Source of the DNA: Acidovorax sp.
Lineage (GTDB): Bacteria > Pseudomonadota > Gammaproteobacteria > Burkholderiales > Burkholderiaceae_C
Direction: 5' to 3'
Length of the DNA: 64,000 bases
Assembly (NCBI GenBank): GCA_031277855.1
Contig: JAITLO010000049.1
Coordinates: 50,716 to 114,715, forward strand
In this document: positions 42,968-51,694 of the stretch, in pieces
Position numbering within the stretch: the first letter of the stretch is position 1
Layout: every line of letters begins with the position of its first letter
Notes under the pieces: generated by a model
What the model saw: the letters and a program-made list of their open reading frames with translations, nothing else
Told to the model about the DNA's origin: nothing
Database searches by the model: none
Translations under genes and position numbers: made by a program

Positions 42968-44946
42968 TGCACCCCTCCCCAGCGTTGCATGGCTGCCATG
43001 ACCCGTGCCGGCACCTCGAAGCGACGCCGGTTCAAAATAATGCCATCCACTTTTTTGAACGCTGTCAGCAGCAGGGATAGCGCGTTCTCCACCATGGGCA
43101 CAGTGCTGGTGCGCGCCTGTACCACCAGGGCGATCAGATCGGCGCGGCGCAAGGTGATAAATGCGTCGGGCTTGCTGAGCAGGGCCGAGACATTGAGCAG
43201 CAGCAGCTCACCCGGCGCCGGTGGTGCATCGCCACCACGGCGAACCACAAAACCATGCTCTGTGAGCAGCGGCTCAAGCTGGTCCATGATGAAGCTCACG
43301 CCCTCGCCAGAGCGCGCCGAGGTCAACGCCAGTGCCATGCCCTGGGCACGAATTTGCTCCAGCGGCAGCAAGCCGTAAAGACGGTAGACGCTGGCATCCA
43401 ATGCATGTCGGTCGGCGCTGTCACGCTCGGGAATGCTGGCCCACAGCGGCACACCGAACTTTTGTTGAATGCGCGCGCCGTCATGGATGCGCTGGTCCAA
43501 CAAATAGCAGACATAGATAACCAGCAAGCCAACGCCAATCGCGGCAGGCAAGGCCGCCAGCAGAATCATCAGGCTCTTGGGAAAGACACGCGAGGGGTTC
43601 AACGTGGCCTGCTCAATCTGCGCGATGTTGCTGATCTGGCTGGTGTCCAGCGCATGGTCTATGCGCGCCTTCTCCAGGTTTTCGGCATACAGCGCAAAGC
43701 TTTTTTCTGCGGTTTCCAGCTCCAGCTGCAAGCGGTTGAGCTCGGGCTCGTCGCCCAACACACGGTCACGCTCTTTGCGCAGCGCAGCCAGCTCACGGTC
43801 GTATTCAGCGATTTGCGCCGCCAATTGCTGCTGACGCAGCTCGGCATCCATCAGTTGCTGGCGTGCGTTGTTCACCAGCGCATTGGGCGCCCGGTTTTGC
43901 GAACGTTCCAGCCGTTCTTGTTCCTGCTGTACCAGGGCTTGCACATTCTGGATGTCCTGCTCGATCAGGCGCACCGGCTGTGCATCGTCAGTGTAGGTGC
44001 GCAGCAAGCGCGTGCGCTCCACCTGCAGCGCATTGAGCTGGCGTTTGAGGTCGAGCTGCGTAGGGTTCAGGCTGATTTCCCTCTCGGTCACCACCTCGGC
44101 AGGCTGACGCCCAATCTGCTGGCGAGCCCCTCCGGCTAGGCTGGACAGCCCGGCACGCTCGTTTTGCGCGGCCACACGGGCATCGGTGAGTCGGTCAATC
44201 TGGTTGGTCAGATTCTCCAGCCGCGCCTTGGCGCTGATCGAATCAATCAGCTTCAGCCCTTGCTGGCGCTGTTCTTTCAACAAACGAATGCGCTCAGCCG
44301 TCTGGTTCATCTCCTCTTGATAGAAGCCGCGCAGGCTAGTGCGGCCCAGCACGCGGACACGCTCGGCCATGTAGACCTCAATCCATGTATGCAAGATCTT
44401 TTGCGCGACCTCTGGGTCATCCCAAACAAAACGGACATCGATCACTGCCGAGCCTGCTTCATGGCTGGCCTGGAAGTTTTTTTCCAGCTTGCGGGCCAGA
44501 CGCTGTTCGTCACTTTGCGGCTCGACAATGCCCAGCATCTGCAGAACGCTGCGCAGCCCCTCCAGTACGGCACTCCCTGCACGCTTGGCATAGTGCTTCA
44601 GCGTTTTCCAAAAGCCCGTGGGCTGCTGGGCTGCGGTTTCCTCTAGGTAGCGCTGCGCCACTTGATAGACGATGGGGCGCCCCGTCAGCAGCTTTTCCTC
44701 ATCGACGATGGGATCACGCTGGGTGCTGGGCGCCACCAGGGTCTGGCGGTTTTGCGCCTCGATGGGCAGCGTGGTGTTTTGCCGGTCTGGTTTGACCAGC
44801 AAACGGGCATTGGACTCGTAACGCGCCGGCAACAAGAACGCCCCCAACACAGCCACCAACACCGTGACCAGAACAGCCCAGCGGAACTCGCGCTGGAAGA
44901 TAAAGAACAGGCGCAACAGATCGCGCAGTGAGCGAATATCAATCAC
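42964..44946 (-). CDS. Polysaccharide co-polymerase (Wzc/GumC-like) with degenerate kinase domain
   Basis: 660 residues from a GTG (MIDIRSLRDLLRLFF). Wzz-like first membrane segment at about 23-40 (WAVLVTVLVAVLGAFLLP), long periplasmic coiled-coil region (about 190-440), second membrane segment near 480-500 (ILLAALPAAIGVGLLVIYV), then a cytoplasmic domain. That domain aligns with bacterial tyrosine kinases (ALTSARSGEGVSFIMDQL) but the Walker A Lys is replaced (GEGVS instead of GEGKS), the Walker A' Asp-rich strand is not recognisable, and no terminal Tyr cluster exists. So it probably controls chain length and bridges to the outer-membrane exporter without kinase activity. Confidence 0.9.
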   Translation of the reverse strand: MIDIRSLRDLLRLFFIFQREFRWAVLVTVLVAVLGAFLLPARYESNARLLVKPDRQNTTLPIEAQNRQTLVAPSTQRDPIVDEEKLLTGRPIVYQVAQRYLEETAAQQPTGFWKTLKHYAKRAGSAVLEGLRSVLQMLGIVEPQSDEQRLARKLEKNFQASHEAGSAVIDVRFVWDDPEVAQKILHTWIEVYMAERVRVLGRTSLRGFYQEEMNQTAERIRLLKEQRQQGLKLIDSISAKARLENLTNQIDRLTDARVAAQNERAGLSSLAGGARQQIGRQPAEVVTEREISLNPTQLDLKRQLNALQVERTRLLRTYTDDAQPVRLIEQDIQNVQALVQQEQERLERSQNRAPNALVNNARQQLMDAELRQQQLAAQIAEYDRELAALRKERDRVLGDEPELNRLQLELETAEKSFALYAENLEKARIDHALDTSQISNIAQIEQATLNPSRVFPKSLMILLAALPAAIGVGLLVIYVCYLLDQRIHDGARIQQKFGVPLWASIPERDSADRHALDASVYRLYGLLPLEQIRAQGMALALTSARSGEGVSFIMDQLEPLLTEHGFVVRRGGDAPPAPGELLLLNVSALLSKPDAFITLRRADLIALVVQARTSTVPMVENALSLLLTAFKKVDGIILNRRRFEVPARVMAAMQRWGGVQ

Positions 44947-44948
44947 GG

Positions 44949-45734
44949 CTAGTTCCCATAGTTATTACGTCTCAGGTCGTAGTTAAAGCCCACACCTACC
45001 CCCTTGTTGATCGGAATCAGCTTGGTGAAGTACAGGTCTATGGCCTCCACCGTGCGGCCAATGCCCGAGGTCGGCACAAAGATCAGATCACCGCGCTGCA
45101 GCGCCACTGCAGGTCTGTCGGTGTTCTGCAGCAGTGCCGCCAGGTCAAAGAAATACAGCTTGTAGCGCTGGTCTGCCCCCAGCCGCATCAGCGCCACGTT
45201 GTGGCTATCGGCTGTGGGCAGCACGCCGCCGGCAGACAGCAGCGCCTGCTCTACCGTCACCGTGCCGGAGAGGTTGAAGAAGGCCGGGTTGGGCACGGCG
45301 CCGCCGATGAAGACCCGGTTGCTGGGCGCAACGGCAATATTCACCGTGACCTGGGGCTCGCGATAAATGCGCGCATTGCGTCCGGTGATTTCTTCCTGCA
45401 CCTGCTGCGGTGTGCGGCCAGCCACATTGACCAGACCCACCTTGGGGATGGAGATCAGGCCATCGGGGCGCACGACAAACAGCGTCATATCGTCTTTTTC
45501 CGCTGGCTCCTGCGCATCGCGCACGATACGCAGGCTGTCGCCCGGCTGCACCAGCACCTCGGGCGGTGGCAAGTCGGCAAGGGTATAGATCTCGGCATGG
45601 CGCAGCTGCAGCACATCCTTGTCAGGCAGCGCGACCTGTGCAGGCGTAGAGCAGCCAGCAAGCAGCGCGGCCAGCACAAGCAAGCCAGGGGAAGCGGCGG
45701 CTCGCCCAATGGAGGAAAGAGAAAGGAAAGGCAT
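44949..45734 (-). CDS. Outer-membrane polysaccharide export lipoprotein (Wza/OPX family)
   Basis: 261 residues. Signal peptide with lipobox LLAGC (about residue 28). Poly_export domain VQPGDSLRIV, RPDGLISIPKVGLVNVAGRT, VNIAVAPSNRVFIGGAVPNP, then an SLBB-like domain (TVTVEQALLSAGGV) and RGDLIFVPTSGIGRTVEAID ending in an amphipathic tail that could form the outer-membrane helix ring. Shorter than E. coli Wza (about 379) because it has fewer SLBB domains. It should form the export channel together with the neighbouring co-polymerase. Confidence 0.92.
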   Translation of the reverse strand: MPFLSLSSIGRAAASPGLLVLAALLAGCSTPAQVALPDKDVLQLRHAEIYTLADLPPPEVLVQPGDSLRIVRDAQEPAEKDDMTLFVVRPDGLISIPKVGLVNVAGRTPQQVQEEITGRNARIYREPQVTVNIAVAPSNRVFIGGAVPNPAFFNLSGTVTVEQALLSAGGVLPTADSHNVALMRLGADQRYKLYFFDLAALLQNTDRPAVALQRGDLIFVPTSGIGRTVEAIDLYFTKLIPINKGVGVGFNYDLRRNNYGN

Positions 45735-45737
45735 ACA

Positions 45738-46652
45738 TCAATTCCAGTACGGTGGGAACATGCTGAGGCTGCGTTTAACCGCACGTGGCAACAACCGTCC
45801 GTGATAACCCAGGCGATAGCCCAGCAATTTCAGCGTGCTGCGCAGCAGCACCTCGGGCACGCGGTACAGGGCACCTGCCGCGCGCAAGGCCTTCAGCTCG
45901 GCCAGCACAAAGCGTCGACCCTCGCCTCCTGCCTGGCCAAAGGCCTCGGCAATCCAGCGCTCTCGGCCATAGAAGCTGCCGATGTCAAAGTAGCGGCGAA
46001 ACTCCTCCACCAGGCGGTAATCATGCGAGTGGAAAACACAGGCGCTGGCTGCATAGCGAACGGCTTTCCCGGCCAACAACATACGCGCCGCCACATAGGC
46101 GTCTTCGCTGCCAATCACATCCTGCGGAAAACCGCCCACCAGCTCCAGCGCCGAGCGACGATAGGCCGCGAAGGAATCCGAGCTGAAACAGGTTTTGATT
46201 CCCAGTTGTTCAGCATCCGCTAGGCGCTTGGTCCTGCCCTGCTCCGGATAGTTGAAACGCCGCGCCTGGGCACCCAAGAGACCTGCATCCGGGTGCGGCA
46301 GCTGACGGCCATAGGCCACACCGATATCGGGCTCCGCATGCAGCTCATGCACCAGATTGGCAAAACTGTCGGCATCGGCTGGGATGGCATCCTGGGTCAT
46401 CACAATCAGCGTTTCAGCCTGCACCAGCTCACTGGCCCATCGGCGCGTGCCACCATGGTTGAAAGGGCGCTTCCCCAGCACCTCGACCCGGGCACCGGCA
46501 GCGCGCAAGCGCTCTGCCGTCCCATCACTGGAATTGCTGTCCACCACCAGAAATTCATCCGGCTGCAGGCTCTGCATGGCCAGGGCCGGGAGCAGCCTCT
46601 CCAGGTACGGCGCGGCATTGCGCGTCGGGATGAGCAGCGCAGTGCGTGTCAC
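45738..46652 (-). CDS. Glycosyltransferase, GT2 family (rhamnosyltransferase-like)
   Basis: 304 residues from a GTG overlapping the manC stop (GTGA). GT-A fold: TALLIPTRNAAPYLERLLPA, DEFLVVDSNSSDGT, MTQDAIPADADSF (the DxD-like motif) and IGSEDAYVAARMLLAGKAV. Similar in layout to rhamnosyltransferases of RfbN type. It adds a sugar to the growing repeat unit on the cytoplasmic face. Confidence 0.9.
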   Translation of the reverse strand: MTRTALLIPTRNAAPYLERLLPALAMQSLQPDEFLVVDSNSSDGTAERLRAAGARVEVLGKRPFNHGGTRRWASELVQAETLIVMTQDAIPADADSFANLVHELHAEPDIGVAYGRQLPHPDAGLLGAQARRFNYPEQGRTKRLADAEQLGIKTCFSSDSFAAYRRSALELVGGFPQDVIGSEDAYVAARMLLAGKAVRYAASACVFHSHDYRLVEEFRRYFDIGSFYGRERWIAEAFGQAGGEGRRFVLAELKALRAAGALYRVPEVLLRSTLKLLGYRLGYHGRLLPRAVKRSLSMFPPYWN

Positions 46653-48124
46653 ACAATCTCCTGTTTTTCAGCTGGCGCCCGGCCATAGACATCATCGAAA
46701 CGCACAATGTCGTCTTCGCCCAGGTATTCACCGCTTTGCACCTCGATCATCACCAAGTCGATGAGCCCGGGATTGGTCAGCCTGTGACGATGACCAGCAG
46801 GGATGAATGTGGACTCGTTGGTGTGCAGCAAGAACTCGCGCTCGCCATTGGTGACGCGGGCCGTGCCGCTGACCACCACCCAATGTTCGCTGCGGTGATG
46901 GTGCATCTGCAGCGACAGCGCTGCCTGGGGGTGCACCACGATGCGCTTGATCTTGAAGCGCTCGGCATCCTCCAGCACGGTATAGACCCCCCACGGCCGG
47001 TTCACCGAGCGGTGCTGGCGGTAGCTGGCGTCTCCGCGGCGCTTGAGTGTCTGCGCGATGAAACGCACATCCTGGCTGTGCTTGGCATCGGCAACCAGCA
47101 AAGCATCCGGCGTATCGACGATGACCAGCCCCTGCACGCCCACCACCCCCACGGTGCGCCTATGGGCATCGATATAGCAGTCGTGCACATCGTGCAGCAC
47201 ACAGTCGCCGCGGACCTGATTGCCATCGGCGTCGGCAGGCGTCAGTGCACGCAATGCTTCCCAGGAGCCGATATCGCTCCAGCCGATATCACAGGGCACC
47301 ACGGCGACCCGGTCCGAGTGCTCCATCAGCGCATGGTCTATGGAAATGTCCGGCGCCTGAGCAAAGGCAACGGCTGCCAGTTCGCGCTGGCAGCCCTGGG
47401 TGTTTTCCAAGCGACTGCCGCCTTCCAATGCACCACGGCAGGCGGCCAGCACGGCCGGTGCGTGCAACTGCAGCTGCTCCAGCAAGCTACCTACCTGAAA
47501 ACAGAACATGCCGGCATTCCATAGGTGACGGCCGCCGTCCACATAAGTCTGTGCCGTGACGGCATCGGGCTTCTCCACAAAGCGTTTTGCACGGAAGCCC
47601 GGCCCCAGAGCATCGCCCTGCTCGATATAGCCAAAGCCCGTCTCTGCACGATCCGGCCGTATGCCAAAAGTCACCAACTGGCCCATGGCCGCCAGCTCGC
47701 GCGCACTACGCACCGCAGCGGCAAACGCTTCTGCGTCCAATACCAAATGATCAGCAGGCAAGACCAGCAGTTGGACCGCATCACCGAAATGTGCCTGCAC
47801 ATGCAGCGCAGCGGCAGCAATAGCCGCCGCCGTATTACGCCCCATGGGCTCCAGCAAAAAATCCAGCGCCAACCCTTCGGGAGCAACGGTACGGTAGTCG
47901 TCCAGCGTGCGAAACAGCAGCTCGCGGTTGGTCACCGTCAGCACGCGGCCCGTGCCCGGCTGCGCTGCGGCACGTAGCAGCGATTTCTGGAGCAGGCTTT
48001 GTCCATCGGCCAAGCGAATAAAAGGCTTGGGCTCGGCCTCACGCGATAGCGGCCAGAGCCGCATGCCCGCACCTCCGGACACAATGCAGGGAATCAGGGG
48101 AGCGGAAGCGACAACGCTGGCCAT
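46649..48124 (-). CDS. manC: Mannose-1-phosphate guanylyltransferase / mannose-6-phosphate isomerase (ManC/AlgA type)
   Basis: 491 residues from the ATG overlapping the stop of the priming-transferase gene. N-terminal nucleotidyltransferase: PCIVSGGAGMRLWPLSREAE, PKPF, LEPMGRNTAAAIA, LPADHLV, ETGFGYIEQG and RFVEKPDA. C-terminal type II isomerase cupin: RPWGVYTVLEDAERFKIKRI, HHHRSEHWVVVSGTA and HRLTNPG with metal-binding His. The bifunctional enzyme makes GDP-mannose from fructose 6-phosphate together with a phosphomannomutase, which is not in this window. Its presence implies mannose or a GDP-mannose-derived sugar in the polymer. Confidence 0.95.
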   Translation of the reverse strand: MASVVASAPLIPCIVSGGAGMRLWPLSREAEPKPFIRLADGQSLLQKSLLRAAAQPGTGRVLTVTNRELLFRTLDDYRTVAPEGLALDFLLEPMGRNTAAAIAAAALHVQAHFGDAVQLLVLPADHLVLDAEAFAAAVRSARELAAMGQLVTFGIRPDRAETGFGYIEQGDALGPGFRAKRFVEKPDAVTAQTYVDGGRHLWNAGMFCFQVGSLLEQLQLHAPAVLAACRGALEGGSRLENTQGCQRELAAVAFAQAPDISIDHALMEHSDRVAVVPCDIGWSDIGSWEALRALTPADADGNQVRGDCVLHDVHDCYIDAHRRTVGVVGVQGLVIVDTPDALLVADAKHSQDVRFIAQTLKRRGDASYRQHRSVNRPWGVYTVLEDAERFKIKRIVVHPQAALSLQMHHHRSEHWVVVSGTARVTNGEREFLLHTNESTFIPAGHRHRLTNPGLIDLVMIEVQSGEYLGEDDIVRFDDVYGRAPAEKQEIV

Positions 48125-49569
48125 CAATAGACCTCCTTGGAGAAAAGTGCGGGCAACGTCCGCGCCAGGATGTAGAGGTCGAACCACACCGACCATTTGG
48201 CGATGTATTCCAGGTCGTACTCCACACGGCGGCGTATCTTGTGCAGCGTGTCGGTCTCGCCGCGATAGCCGTTGATTTGTGCCCAGCCGGTAATGCCTGG
48301 CTTGACGCGGTGGCGTGCGGCATAGCTTTGCACCGCGTCCTCAAAGGGGATGCCTGCAGCTTTGGTGGCGGTGGCATGCGGGCGCGGCCCGACCATGGAC
48401 ATCGACCCATCCAGCACATTCAGCAACTGCGGTAACTCGTCCAGGCTGGTCCGGCGGATGAAATGCCCAACCCGTGTGACACGTGTATCGCCACGCGTGG
48501 TCTGACGCTGGGCATCGGCATCGGCCTGGTCCGCATACATGGAGCGGAACTTGTAAACGGGGATCAACCGGTTGTTGTAGCCATAACGTCGCTGACGAAA
48601 CAGCACGGGCCCCGGCGAATCCAGCTTGATGGCCACCGCCACCAGCAGCATCAACGGTGCTGCCAGCAACAGCGCCAAACTTGCCAACAGCAAATCCTCG
48701 ATACGTTTAACCATTGGCGCCCAGCCACGCAACGGGAGCTCCGACGCACTCAGCATCGGGATACCGTTGACATCAACGATACGGTGCATATGACGAGAAG
48801 ACCCCAGGTCCGGCACCACCAGCACATCAACTGGCAACTGGTGCAACCGGCGCACAATGGAGGCGATACGACCTGCTGCAGACCATGGCAAGGCGATGAG
48901 CACCTGACTCACTGCCTCCGAACGAACCAGTTGCTCCAGCTGCTTCATATTCCCCAACAACGGCAGCGTGCGAAAACCGTGGTGCACACGGTCCGTGCGC
49001 TCATCGATGAAGCCAATCAGCTCCGAACGGATGTCCGGGCTGCGCTGCAGACTTTCTGCCAGTTGGATACCACTATCGGTACAACCGACGATAACCGTGC
49101 GATGCAGATAGAGACCCTTGCGCATCCAGCGTCGATAGAGACGCAGCACCAGCATGCGCTGCATACCGAAAAGCACAAAGCTGCCCAGGAACCAGAAAGC
49201 CAGTTGCCGCAGACTGAGATAGGGCAGCAACTGCAGCGCCTGGTACATGAAGAGCAGTAGACAAAAAGCCAAAGTCCAGGCGGTGGCGGTCAGACGCAAG
49301 CGCCACTGATTGCTGAAAATATCTTCGGTATAGACACCCTGCGCCTGGAACATGACCACAGTCAACGCGGCGAAGAAAACGAGCAACCACAACACATCGT
49401 GCCGCACACCTGCTGGCACGCTGTCGACCACAAAAAGCAGCACCAAGGCTGGGGCAATCGCAGTCACGCCGTGCACCAGCCGCGAAACGGCCAGAAAGCC
49501 TTGCATAAAGCCTGCGCGTCGAGGCTTGGCATCGCCACCACGCCGAAAGACGGAAAGTTCTGGATTCAA
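48124..49569 (-). CDS. Undecaprenyl-phosphate sugar phosphotransferase (WcaJ/GumD-like priming enzyme)
   Basis: 481 residues, first gene of the exopolysaccharide operon. Four to five membrane segments in the first 145 residues, a Rossmann-like CoA_binding_3 domain (RTVIVGCTDSGIQLAESLQ) and a C-terminal catalytic domain: SPGPVLFRQRRYGYNN, YKFRSMYAD, RVGHFIRRTSLDELPQLLNV, SMVGPRPHA, RVKPGITGWAQINGYRGE. It transfers a hexose-1-phosphate, usually glucose, to undecaprenyl phosphate at the inner membrane. The 600-base AT-rich region upstream should hold the operon promoter. Confidence 0.95.
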   Translation of the reverse strand: MNPELSVFRRGGDAKPRRAGFMQGFLAVSRLVHGVTAIAPALVLLFVVDSVPAGVRHDVLWLLVFFAALTVVMFQAQGVYTEDIFSNQWRLRLTATAWTLAFCLLLFMYQALQLLPYLSLRQLAFWFLGSFVLFGMQRMLVLRLYRRWMRKGLYLHRTVIVGCTDSGIQLAESLQRSPDIRSELIGFIDERTDRVHHGFRTLPLLGNMKQLEQLVRSEAVSQVLIALPWSAAGRIASIVRRLHQLPVDVLVVPDLGSSRHMHRIVDVNGIPMLSASELPLRGWAPMVKRIEDLLLASLALLLAAPLMLLVAVAIKLDSPGPVLFRQRRYGYNNRLIPVYKFRSMYADQADADAQRQTTRGDTRVTRVGHFIRRTSLDELPQLLNVLDGSMSMVGPRPHATATKAAGIPFEDAVQSYAARHRVKPGITGWAQINGYRGETDTLHKIRRRVEYDLEYIAKWSVWFDLYILARTLPALFSKEVY

Positions 49570-50187
49570 CTACTTGCCACGTTGTTACACAAATCCATGC
49601 TGTGCATGCACAGCCCTCCCTGGGCCTATACATCAACTCAGAGCAGCGGAGCACAGCGACCGCTCATCAAGCGGCGTACGGAAATAGCTTCACTGTTCAG
49701 AGTCACCTGGATTCATGCCCGGTTCTTGACCCAAAGCATCACGTATCCAAGACCCAGTATCGATTGTTTTTCGCTATCGATTTGACAAATTGTATTTCTT
49801 TTTTTACTTTTTATCTACGTCATTTTCAGCAAACAAAAACACGCGAACATCCATGAAACACTAATTAAAAACCCTTAATTTCATTTTTCAATGGCCTTAC
49901 AGAGGGACGCCAAGCATTCAGCAAGCAGCAGACCCCCACTTGCTCACCTGAAGTTTTGCAAATATTTGCAAAGCATCGCAACACCATGCCATGCTTGAAT
50001 TGCCACCTGCATCGCCGTACGCAGATGTACCCAGACCGCCTGCTGGCACCAACCTCGCAGCCTGGGTTCCGAGAAGCCTGTGCGAAACATGCTGTGCAAA
50101 GGGTCCAGCGCCTCCCACGCATAGCCGAAAAAAAACCGCCCCAGCTTTCCAGCCAGGGCGGTTTTTCTATTCCGTGATCAGTGTCTA
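49570..50187. other. AT-rich promoter region of the exopolysaccharide operon
   Basis: 618 bases between the convergent-to-divergent gap of the exopolysaccharide operon and dctA (both minus). 49730-49890 is markedly AT-rich. A direct repeat TATCGATT lies at 49758-49765 and 49775-49782 (17-base period), possible activator or repressor half-sites. The dctA terminator is at the right end. Small open frames here have no supporting features. Confidence 0.65.
50128..50166 (-). terminator. Rho-independent terminator of dctA
   Basis: On the minus strand AAAACCGCCCTGG pairs with the CCGGGGCGG-type arm (CCGCCC/GGGCGG core with T-rich flank), loop about 11 bases, followed by TTTTTTTT. It lies 22-60 bases past the dctA stop and could also work from the other side. 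Confidence 0.85.
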
Positions 50188-51504
50188 TCAGGCATGGTGC
50201 GCATCAGGCTCCGGCATGTCCTGGCCGGCCAGGGCCGCATCCAGCTTGTCGTGGTCCAGGGCTTTTTCCCACTTGGACACCACCACCGTGGCAACGGCGT
50301 TGCCGATGAAGTTGGTCAGCGAGCGGCATTCGCTCATGAAGCGGTCCACACCCAGGATCAGGGCCATGCCGGCCACCGGCACCTCGGGCACCACGGCCAG
50401 GGTGGCGGCCAGGGTGATAAAGCCGGCACCGGTCACACCTGCCGCGCCCTTGGACGACAGCATGGCAACCAGCAGCAGGGCGATCTGGTGGCCCAGCGTC
50501 AGATTGATGTCGGTGGCCTGGGCGATGAAGAGCGCGGCCAGCGTCATGTAGATATTGGTGCCATCCAGATTGAAGGAGTAGCCGGTGGGAACCACCAGGC
50601 CCACCACGGACTTGCTGCAGCCGGCCTTTTCCATCTTGTGCATCAGCGAAGGCAGGGCCGATTCCGACGAAGAGGTGCCCAGCACCAGCAGCAGCTCGTC
50701 TTTCAGATAACGGATCAGCTTGATGACCGAGAAGCCACAGGCACGCGCCACGGCGCCCAGAATCACCAGCACAAACAGCGCCGAGGTGATGTAGAAGGTC
50801 AGCACCAGCTCGGCCAGATTCACCAGCGAGCCCAGACCGAACTTGCCAATGGTGAAGGCCATGGCGCCAAAGGCGCCGATGGGGGCTGCCTTCATCACGA
50901 TGTTCACCAGCTTGAACACCGGCTTGGTCAGCGATTCCAGGAAGCTCAGAATGGGCTTACCTGCCTCACCCGTCATGGCCAGCGATACGCCGAACAGCAC
51001 GGCCACCAGCAGCACCTGCAGGATGTTGTCGCCCACAAAGGGGCTGACCAGGGTCTTGGGGATGATGTCCATCACAAAGCCGGTCAGCGTCATCTCGTGC
51101 GATTTGGCCACATAGCCCTTGACGGCGGTCTGGTCCAGATCGGCCACATTGATGTGCATGCCAGCGCCCGGCTGCATGACGTTGGCCACGATCAGGCCCA
51201 CGATCAGCGCCAGCGTGGAGAAGGTCAGGAAATACGCCATGGCCTTGCCGAACACACGGCCCACGGCGCTCAGGTGGGTCATGCTGGCAATGCCGGTGAC
51301 GATGGTCAAAAAGATCACCGGCGCGATGATCATTTTGATCAGCTTGATGAAGGCATCGCCAAAAGGCTTCATCGCCGCGCCGTATTCGGGCTCAAAGTGC
51401 CCCAGCAGCACGCCAACAATGATGGCGAACACCACCTGGAAATACAGCTGGCGGTAGAAAGGCAGGCGCACCGGATGGGCGACTTCAGCGGGAATGGCAT
51501 GCAT
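50188..51504 (-). CDS. dctA: C4-dicarboxylate/proton-sodium symporter DctA
   Basis: 438 residues from the ATG giving MHAIPAEVAHPVRLPFYRQL, which matches DctA starts and has GGAG 11 bases upstream; the longer frame runs into the regulatory region. Eight membrane segments and re-entrant loops of the DAACS family: MIIAPVIFLTIVTGIASM, VVGLVVPTGYSFNLDGTNIY and the serine-rich loop GTSSSESALPSL, plus AAGVTGAGFITLAATLAV. It imports succinate, fumarate, malate and related acids. Divergent from a hybrid sensor kinase that probably controls it; a palindrome (51591-51607) lies between them. Confidence 0.95.
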   Translation of the reverse strand: MHAIPAEVAHPVRLPFYRQLYFQVVFAIIVGVLLGHFEPEYGAAMKPFGDAFIKLIKMIIAPVIFLTIVTGIASMTHLSAVGRVFGKAMAYFLTFSTLALIVGLIVANVMQPGAGMHINVADLDQTAVKGYVAKSHEMTLTGFVMDIIPKTLVSPFVGDNILQVLLVAVLFGVSLAMTGEAGKPILSFLESLTKPVFKLVNIVMKAAPIGAFGAMAFTIGKFGLGSLVNLAELVLTFYITSALFVLVILGAVARACGFSVIKLIRYLKDELLLVLGTSSSESALPSLMHKMEKAGCSKSVVGLVVPTGYSFNLDGTNIYMTLAALFIAQATDINLTLGHQIALLLVAMLSSKGAAGVTGAGFITLAATLAVVPEVPVAGMALILGVDRFMSECRSLTNFIGNAVATVVVSKWEKALDHDKLDAALAGQDMPEPDAHHA

Positions 51505-51590
51505 GGTGCAGGCTCCAAAAAACGCAAAAAAAGCACCACCTCGGTGCGTCACTGCCCGCATTGGACTGCTGCCTGTTTCGCCTGCCGATA

Positions 51591-51607
51591 ACCTATTGGT
51601 ATTAGGT
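51591..51607. promoter_or_regulatory. Operator-like palindrome between dctA and the sensor kinase
   Basis: ACCTATTGGTATTAGGT, ACCTA/TAGGT arms in an interrupted palindrome, 87 bases upstream of dctA and 104 upstream of the kinase gene. Size and position suit a LuxR/NarL-type response-regulator site; no binding data. Confidence 0.4.
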
Positions 51608-51694
51608 GCGCCCGCCTCCCTAGGCAAAATGCCAGCATCCAAGGGTAAACACCTAACTCACACGAACACCTCCATCGCCCTGCAGCCCCACGCC

